The notes beneath the pieces are model-generated. The model was not told where the DNA came from, did not search any database, and saw only the letters and a program-made list of their open reading frames with translations. A program made the position numbers and the translations under genes. A stretch of 64,000 nt of DNA from Lewinellaceae bacterium. Its GTDB lineage: Bacteria; Bacteroidota; Bacteroidia; Chitinophagales; Saprospiraceae. Location of the stretch: NCBI GenBank assembly GCA_016708875.1, contig JADJFA010000027.1, forward strand, positions 1 through 64,000, in the 5' to 3' direction. Below, piece by piece: positions 58,508 to 64,000 of this stretch (position 1 is the stretch's first letter; the number at the start of each line of letters is the position of its first letter).

Positions 58508-59370
58508 ATGAAAAACTTACCCACCCTTTTACTGCTGCTTATATTTTCAAGTAGCCTACTGGCTCAGAACCCTTGAAAAATCGGGTTACGTCCAGATTGG
58601 TTCTTTTGCTGACAAAAAAACCATCAAACCCGGGTTTTTGGCGACAAAGTGAACGTGCGGATCGCACCTAATAAAGATGCGCAAGTGGTGACTCAACTGC
58701 TGGCTGGAGAACCGGTCACCATCCTTTCATCAGCTTCCGAGCAATTCACCCAAAATGGCTGGACTACCAATTGGGTGAAAATTGGATTTGAAAAAAATGG
58801 CAAACGGCAGGATGGATATGTTTGGGGTGGTGTTTTGGGATTCCATGCCTTACAAGCAGGCGATGTGTCCTTTGTATATGCTGTGGTAAAAAAAGAGGGA
58901 AATGAAACAGAGGGGTCAGAGAAGTACAGGGTAGAGATTCGAGCGATCCGTCAACAGCAAATCATTTCCTCCGTGACGACAACCATAGGCATAGGCGCTG
59001 GCTACGACACCGAAGCGGCTCTGTATGGCAATTTAGGAATGAAAGCATACCAGAACGTCATTCGGCTGGATTTTCCTTTGGCGCATGTGGTTACAATCAA
59101 TATGAGGTTTGTTGTTTGTGGGATGGCACTAAACTGCTGATGTTGCCTGCTTTGAGTTCGGTATCCGAGGCCGGACTCTTCAGCTACTCCAAAAACTACC
59201 TGTTTCCGAAGTCCAAAGATGGTATGGCGGAGGTTTTACTTTTCCAGGTGGAACAGACGGAAGGTATGATTGAAGATGGTAATTATAGCTATACCCAGCG
59301 CCTTCGCCAGATGATTTGGAATGGAAAGGTTTGGGAAAAAACTAAAAGTGAGGACGATGGGGAGCATTAA
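58508..59370 (+). CDS. SH3-domain secreted protein, frame-broken
   Basis: About 287 codons. The signal peptide (MKNLPTLLLLLIFSSSLLAQ) is followed by an SH3b domain: VNVRIAPNKDAQVVTQLLAGEPVTIL, then NWVKIGFEKNGKRQDGYVWGGVL (about residues 45-115). The remaining part (EKYRVEIRAIRQQQIISSVTTTIGIGAGYDT ... SYSKNYLFPKSKDGMAEVLLFQVEQTEG) has no recognised family but is conserved in form with a beta-rich fold. Breaks lie near 58575, 58635 and 59095. SH3b domains often bind cell-wall peptides. It may be related in origin to the SH3 lipoprotein at 859. The fusion gene follows after 62 bases. Confidence 0.72.
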
Positions 59371-59432
59371 CGGAAACATGATTATTTCCGATATTCGATT
59401 ACATGATTTCCGATTTCCGAATAGTCAATTAT

Positions 59433-62400
59433 ATGATAACACCCAAACAAATAGCAGTCCTTGCCCGCCAATATTACGGCCTTGACGTTTCCGTCAAGCC
59501 CTTGCCGGGCGAAATCGACTTGAATTTTCAGGTCAAAACAGCTGCAGGTGCGGCTTATAATTTAAAAATTGCGAATCCAAAGGAAACCCGGGCCAACCTG
59601 GAATTTCAACATGATTTGATCCGACATCTTTCCACCTCGGGCCTGGGCTTTGAAGTCCCGACGATCATTCCTGCGCTCGACGGAAATCAAATGACTGCCA
59701 TCACGTTGCCCGACGGTTCCCAGCGATTTCTGCGCCTTTTTTCCTGGATTGAGGGTCGTTGTGTCGCTGAAGTGAATCCCCATTCGCCAGCATTACTCGA
59801 ACGCGTGGGTGCAATGTGCGGCAAACTTTCCCTGGCATTGAGCAATTTCGAGCACCCTGCAGCCCATCGCTTTATCAAGTGGGATATAGCTCAAGCATCC
59901 TGGACACGCGATCATTTGCAGCAAATCATCGGGGCAGACAAACAATCGTTAGCGGCATACTTTTTCAACTATTTGAAGAGCAAGCGCTTCCACTATTCCC
60001 TTCTTTGCGAAAAAGTGTCATCTACAACGATGCCAACGATTACAACGTATTGGTGAATCATGACTTGGACGATCCAGCGGTACCCGGTGTCATCGATTTT
60101 GGCGACGCTGTTTATTCCAATACCATTAATGAATTGGCCATCGCCGCAGCCTACCTGGCCATGGACAAGCCTGACCCACTTGAAGCAATTGCGCAACTGA
60201 CCAAAGGATTTCACGGCGCTTTTCCGTTATCTGAAAAAGAGGCGGAGGCGTTGTTCCCGCTCATTGGCGCCAGGTTGCTGATCAGTGTGACCTGCTCCGC
60301 CATCAATATCTCCGAAAACCCTGAAAACCAGTATTTGCAAATCAGCGATCGCTCAGCCTGGGCGTTGATGGAAAAAATGCGTGCCATTTCCCCAGCCTTC
60401 GCTCACGCAACGATCCGACATGCGTGTGGTTGGGAGCCGTGCCCTACCAACACTGCCTTCCGGCATTGGATAACGTTAAACCAAAAAAATATCAGTGATA
60501 TCGTACCTGTCGATCTAGGCCAAGCTTATTGGCTCGACTTAAGTGTCGGCAGTGCCGATTTGGGCAACTACGCCGACATCGAAAACGCCACAAAACTACA
60601 TCGCAACATATCGGAGGTCATGGGTGGCCGGGTAGGTATCAGCCGTTACGATGAAGTACGCCTTTTTATACCACCGATGCCTACGAAGTACGCGGCAACA
60701 ACGGCCCGGAATGGCGAACGGTACACATTGGACTCGACATTTTTACGCCGCCTGGTGTTGACGTATCAGCGCCGATTGATGGTATTGTGCACAGTTTTCA
60801 GGACAACGCCCAGGATCGCGATTATGGCCCAACCATCATCCTGGAACACCGGGTATCTGACGCCTTGACGTTTTATACCTTGTATGGCCACCTGACACGT
60901 ACGTCGCTGGATGGGCTTAAAGTTGGGCAACCGATCCTTGCCGGGCAAGCCTTCTGCCAAATCGGGCCCATGCCGGAAAATGGCAACTGGTCGCCGCATC
61001 TGCATTTCCAGGTCATACTCGATATACTTGGGAAGGCAGGAGATTATCCTGGTGTCGCTTTCCCCCAGCAACGCGATATCTGGAAAAGCATTTGCCCTGA
61101 TCCCTGGTTACTGATCACAGGCCGCTATTCGCCGCCACTATCCGAGGAACCCGTAACGGATATCTTGGGCTTTCGCCAACAACATTTAGGTAAAAACCTG
61201 AGTGTGTCGTACCAACAACCGCTCACGATGCTGCGCGGCTGGCGACAATACCTGTTTGACCATCATGGGCGCCGGTATTTGGATACCGTCAATAATGTGG
61301 CGCATGTGGGCCATGAACACCCGCGCGTGGTGCTGGCCGGGCAACGGCAAATGGCTGTTTTGAACACCAATACGCGTTATTTGCACGACAATATTGTACA
61401 CTTTACAGAAGCGCTGTTGACGACATTTCCGGCCGAACTTGAAGTAGCTTTTTGGTCAACAGTGGAAGTGAGGCCAATGAATTGGCGATGCGCCTGGCTA
61501 AAAACTACACCGGGCAAAGGACATGATCGTTGTTGAAGTCGGGTACCATGGCAATACCCAGGGTTGTGTCGATATCAGTTCCTACAAGTTTGATGGGCCT
61601 GGTGGTAAAGGTCGGCCGCCTTTTGTTCATGTAACACCGATCCCTGATTCGTTTCGGGGTATGTATAGAGGGAATACCCTGGAGACAGGGATTCAATACG
61701 CAGGGCATGTCAGCGCTGCCGTTGATACCATCAAGCAGGAAGGCCGCAAACCGGCGGCGTTTATTTGTGAATCCGTGATAAGCTGTGGCGGACAAGTAAC
61801 ATTACCCCCAGGTTATTTGGCCCAAGCCGCAAAAGCTGTTCGCGCCGAAGGCGGCCTGTTGATTGCGGACGAAGTGCAAACCGGGTGCGGGCGGCATGGT
61901 CAGTTTTTTTGGGCATTTGAGGAACACGGGGTTGTGCCGGATATTGTTACGATTGGCAAACCGATCGGAAACGGTCATCCGCTCGGCGTAGTGGTTACCA
62001 CCAGGGCTATTGCGGATGCATTTGCCAACGGGATGGAGTATTTCAATACCTTTGGCGGCAATCCGGTATCCTGTGCCATCGGGTTGGAAGTTTTGCGTGT
62101 CATTCTGGATGAGCAGCTGCAACAAAATGCATTGGAGGTTGGGCAGTACCTGACCAGGCATCTCAAAGACCTGGCAACTCAATTCCCCATTATTGGCGAT
62201 GTACGTGGCGCCGGATTGTTTCTGGGCATTGAACTGATAAACGATACTGAAACGCTTGAGCCAGCAGCATTACAAACGTCGTACCTCGCCAATCGGATGC
62301 GGGAACTGGGCGTCCTGATGGGGACTGACGGGCCGCACCACAATGTACTTAAAATAAAACCGCCCATGGTTTTCAGCAAAAAGGATGCTGATTTTTTAAA

Positions 62401-62455
62401 AGAAACGTTGGAAAATGTGTTGCGCGCTGATTTCACGAAACCCGGAGCACGTTAA
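59433..62455 (+). CDS. Three-part fusion: aminoglycoside-phosphotransferase-like kinase, M23 peptidase-like, class III aminotransferase; frame-broken
   Basis: About 1007 codons. Part 1 (about 59433-60500) is an APH/ChoK-type kinase: RFLRLFSWIEG, catalytic loop VIYNDANDYNVLV and metal site GVIDFGDAVYSN. Part 2 (about 60660-61110) is M23-like: VHIGLDIFTPPGVDVSAPIDGIV, YGHL and PHLHFQV retain the H..(x)D and HxH zinc ligands. Part 3 (61200-62455) is a class III aminotransferase: GRRYLDTVNNVAHVGHEHP, NSGSEANELA (after a break near 61455), IADEVQTGCGRHG and VTIGKPIGNGHPLGVV (PLP-lysine). The same three-domain order occurs in other bacteria. The kinase and aminotransferase parts are relatives of the hydroxylysine kinase and phospho-lyase pair, so a kinase/phospho-lyase pathway is plausible. 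Breaks near 59905, 60660 and 61455. The start at 59433 is chosen to exclude repetitive upstream DNA. Confidence 0.85.
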
Positions 62456-62476
62456 GCCCTACCTTCGAGCCTTATT

Positions 62477-63528
62477 ATGGAAAAGGAAAAATACTCGCTG
62501 CCTTGCGCCAGGTGCGCGACCCTCAAACCGGGCAGGATATAGTGTCCGTTGGCATGGTTCAAAACCTTGAAATTGACGGTAATAACATCAATTTCAAACT
62601 ACTGATTCCTTCCTTGCAAATGCAAGGGAAGGCAGAGCTCAATTTTGCTTGTATCGGCGCCATTTTGGAAATATATCCTGGCGCTCAGGTGAATGCCCAC
62701 TTCATGGCGCGCACCCCCGACAGCCAGCAACCTGTTGGTAGTTTACCCCATATCAAAAATATTATTGCTGTGGCATCCGGCAAAGGCGGCGTGGGGAAGA
62801 GCACCATTGCGGTCAATTTAGCACTCGGGCTCAAACAATTGGGCGCACGAGTTGGCCTACTGGATGCGGATGTCTACGGTCCAAGTATTCCAACCATGCT
62901 CGGTTTGGTCGGCGAGCGTCCAAAAGTACGCGACGTGACGGGTGTGCCTAAAATGTTGCCGTTGGAAGCTTACGGCATCCCAACCATCAGCATCGGATTT
63001 ATCATTGAACCCGAGCAAGCAGTGGTACTGCGCGGCCCAAGGTTGGCGGCTATCATTAAACAATTCGTGAACGACGTGCTTTGGCCCGAGCTCGATTTTT
63101 TGGTTGTAGACCTGCCACCAGGCACTGGAGACGTTCAATTAACGCTGGTACAAACGGTGCCGGTCACGGGTGTCGTTGGTGACCACCCCTCAGGAAGTTG
63201 CGCTGGCAGATGCTATCAAAGCCATGAATATGTTCATGCTGGAAGCAATCAATGTACCCATCCTGGGTGTTGTAGAGAACATGGCTTGGTTTACACCAGC
63301 CGAACGCCTGATAATAAATACTTTATATTCGGACAAGGTGGAGGTAAAAAACTGGCAAAAGAGAGCCATTCAGTCCTCTTGGGGCAAATCCCTATTGTTC
63401 AAAGTATCCGCGAAGGCGGCGATACCGGGAAACCTGCGATCCTGCAAAACAACAATCCTTTGGTAGCGGAGTCTTTTTTAGAAGTGGCTAAAAATGTATT
63501 GCGTCAGGTGGGCGTGCTTCAAAGTTAG
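62477..63528 (+). CDS. Mrp/NBP35-type P-loop ATPase (iron-sulfur carrier), frame-broken
   Basis: About 350 codons. Mrp/ApbC proteins bind and transfer Fe-S clusters. The N-terminal MIP18-like domain reads ILAALRQVRDPQTGQDIVSVGMVQNLEIDG; the ATPase has VASGKGGVGKSTIAVNLALGL (deviant Walker A, Lys about residue 107), LLDADVYGPSIPTMLG and VDLPPGTGDVQLTL. Two breaks (near 63170 and 63305) shift out and back, hiding VTTPQEVALADAIKAMNMF and VPILGVVENMAWFTPAE. An early break near 62492 gives MEKEKILAAL. The CxxC that ligates the cluster in many Mrp proteins is absent here, as in related Bacteroidota Mrp. It lies 22 bases after the fusion gene. Confidence 0.88.
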
Positions 63529-63564
63529 ACAGGGTTTATCGTCGACGCAAAGTGGTTGGGAAAA

Positions 63565-63643
63565 TTGAAAAACTGCAAAGCCTTGATTTACAAGAGGCTT
63601 TCAACATTTCAACCTTCTCAACCATTCAACTTTCAGTACAATT
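63565..63643. repeat. Dispersed CAACNNNN octamer element, copy 2
   Basis: AACTGCAAAGCCTTGATTTACAAGAGGCTTT precedes caacattt, caaccttct, caaccatt, caactttc. It is about three-quarters identical to 54991-55072. Read on the minus strand, the octamers begin 12 bases after the HtrA TAA. Confidence 0.75.
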
Positions 63644-64000
63644 ACCCTTTCTTTTTAAACCTGTACGAATACAAATCCGGCTCCCCTTCGTAGTAACCGT
63701 CTAAAGTAAGGGCGTTGTAAACGTTTTTAATGGCTTCAATGGCCTCCGCAGCAGTGGTGATTCGATTGCCATTGACGCTGCTAATGATAAAACCTGGCTG
63801 CATATTCGTATCATAGACTACACTACCCCTACGCACACTGACGACGATGGAACCTTGCAGGCGGAGTTTCCGCCTTTCTTCTTTGCTCAGGTCCCGCAAA
63901 ACAAATCCTAGTTCATCTTCTAATTCATCCCCGCGTACCAGATTTACACCTGTTGAGTTATTGCTGTCTTTTAACAAACGCGGTTGCGGTATTTTTTTCC
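63642..64000 (-). CDS. HtrA/Do-like serine protease, C-terminal PDZ part, runs off the window
   Basis: Last 119 codons of a protease whose catalytic domain lies beyond base 64000. A PDZ-type fold is seen: GFVLRDLSKEERRKLRLQGSIVVSVRRGSVVYDTNMQPGFIISSVNGNRITTAAEAIEAI, with the ligand-binding strand and the VNG turn common to the second PDZ of DegP/DegQ/HtrA proteases. It ends with a basic tail (YRFKKKG). HtrA proteases clear misfolded periplasmic proteins. The frame continues uninterrupted to the window edge (upstream codons read IPQPR). Without the trypsin-like domain, other PDZ proteins such as carboxy-terminal proteases remain possible. Confidence 0.72.
   Translation of the reverse strand, partial: KKIPQPRLLKDSNNSTGVNLVRGDELEDELGFVLRDLSKEERRKLRLQGSIVVSVRRGSVVYDTNMQPGFIISSVNGNRITTAAEAIEAIKNVYNALTLDGYYEGEPDLYSYRFKKKG

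Noticed and set aside
62503..63528. Cys-rich segment in the Mrp ATPase as a metal site
   Set aside because: The cysteines (about 63190-63280) come from a shifted frame between two compensating breaks; the correct frame reads the normal Mrp sequence.

Overview
The window is a chromosomal segment of a Bacteroidota bacterium, most likely of the Saprospiria (Saprospiraceae-like). The evidence is four proteins with type IX secretion (T9SS) C-terminal sorting domains, a PorP/SprF homologue, a GLPGLI protein beside a SusC-like barrel, Bacteroidota-type LptE, paired DUF5362 proteins, a DUF1599/BT_3928-like pair, and TAnnTTTG (-7) promoter boxes. No rRNA, tRNA, CRISPR array, prophage or complete insertion sequence was seen. 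Many genes are split by single-base frame breaks. Those that could be resolved (ABC exporter, EttA, thioredoxin, NuoN) lie at short homopolymers and probably reflect sequencing error, so split genes are annotated here as single loci.

Layout. 1-8050: end of nuoN, an SH3 lipoprotein with a TspO-like protein, an MsbA-like exporter, a T9SS cargo protein, a membrane LuxR regulator with DUF4199, and a barrel protein. 8227-14642: TPR/PD40 protein, UbiA-type transferase, DUF423, a shortened barrel protein, DUF547, a REP cluster and EttA. 14929-21773: three consecutive T9SS cargo genes, two of them tandem paralogues. 22334-32217: DUF5362 pair, GNAT, Nudix, BshC, acyltransferase, AIM24-like protein, barrel protein, OsmC and OPT transporter. 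32410-40260: PorP/SprF, two OmpH/Skp chaperones, a TPR-receiver-AraC regulator, a SusC-like barrel and GLPGLI. 40326-51663: aminotransferase, MuiA-like, DUF1599, BT_3928-like, secG-TPR-lptE, guaA-PRAI and anmK. 52329-64000: asparaginase-like enzyme, metallophosphoesterase, thioredoxin, Nnr repair enzyme, CoA-transferase, a kinase-M23-aminotransferase fusion, Mrp ATPase and the end of an HtrA protease.

Functionally this is mostly housekeeping and envelope biology: outer-membrane biogenesis (LptE, Skp, SecG, barrels, HtrA), T9SS cargo, metabolite repair and redox (Nnr, BshC, thioredoxin, OsmC), and nucleotide and cell-wall recycling (GuaA, AnmK).

The most unusual signal is in the gaps. Many intergenic regions are degenerate tandem arrays of 7, 8 or 9 bp units, each locus with its own word, and many begin at or within a few bases of a stop codon. 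Two longer arrays have a 21-bp sub-period (84-bp and 105-bp repeats). The short arrays resemble the heptanucleotide STRR sequences of heterocystous cyanobacteria. Here they appear anchored to gene ends and are often paired as inverted arms.
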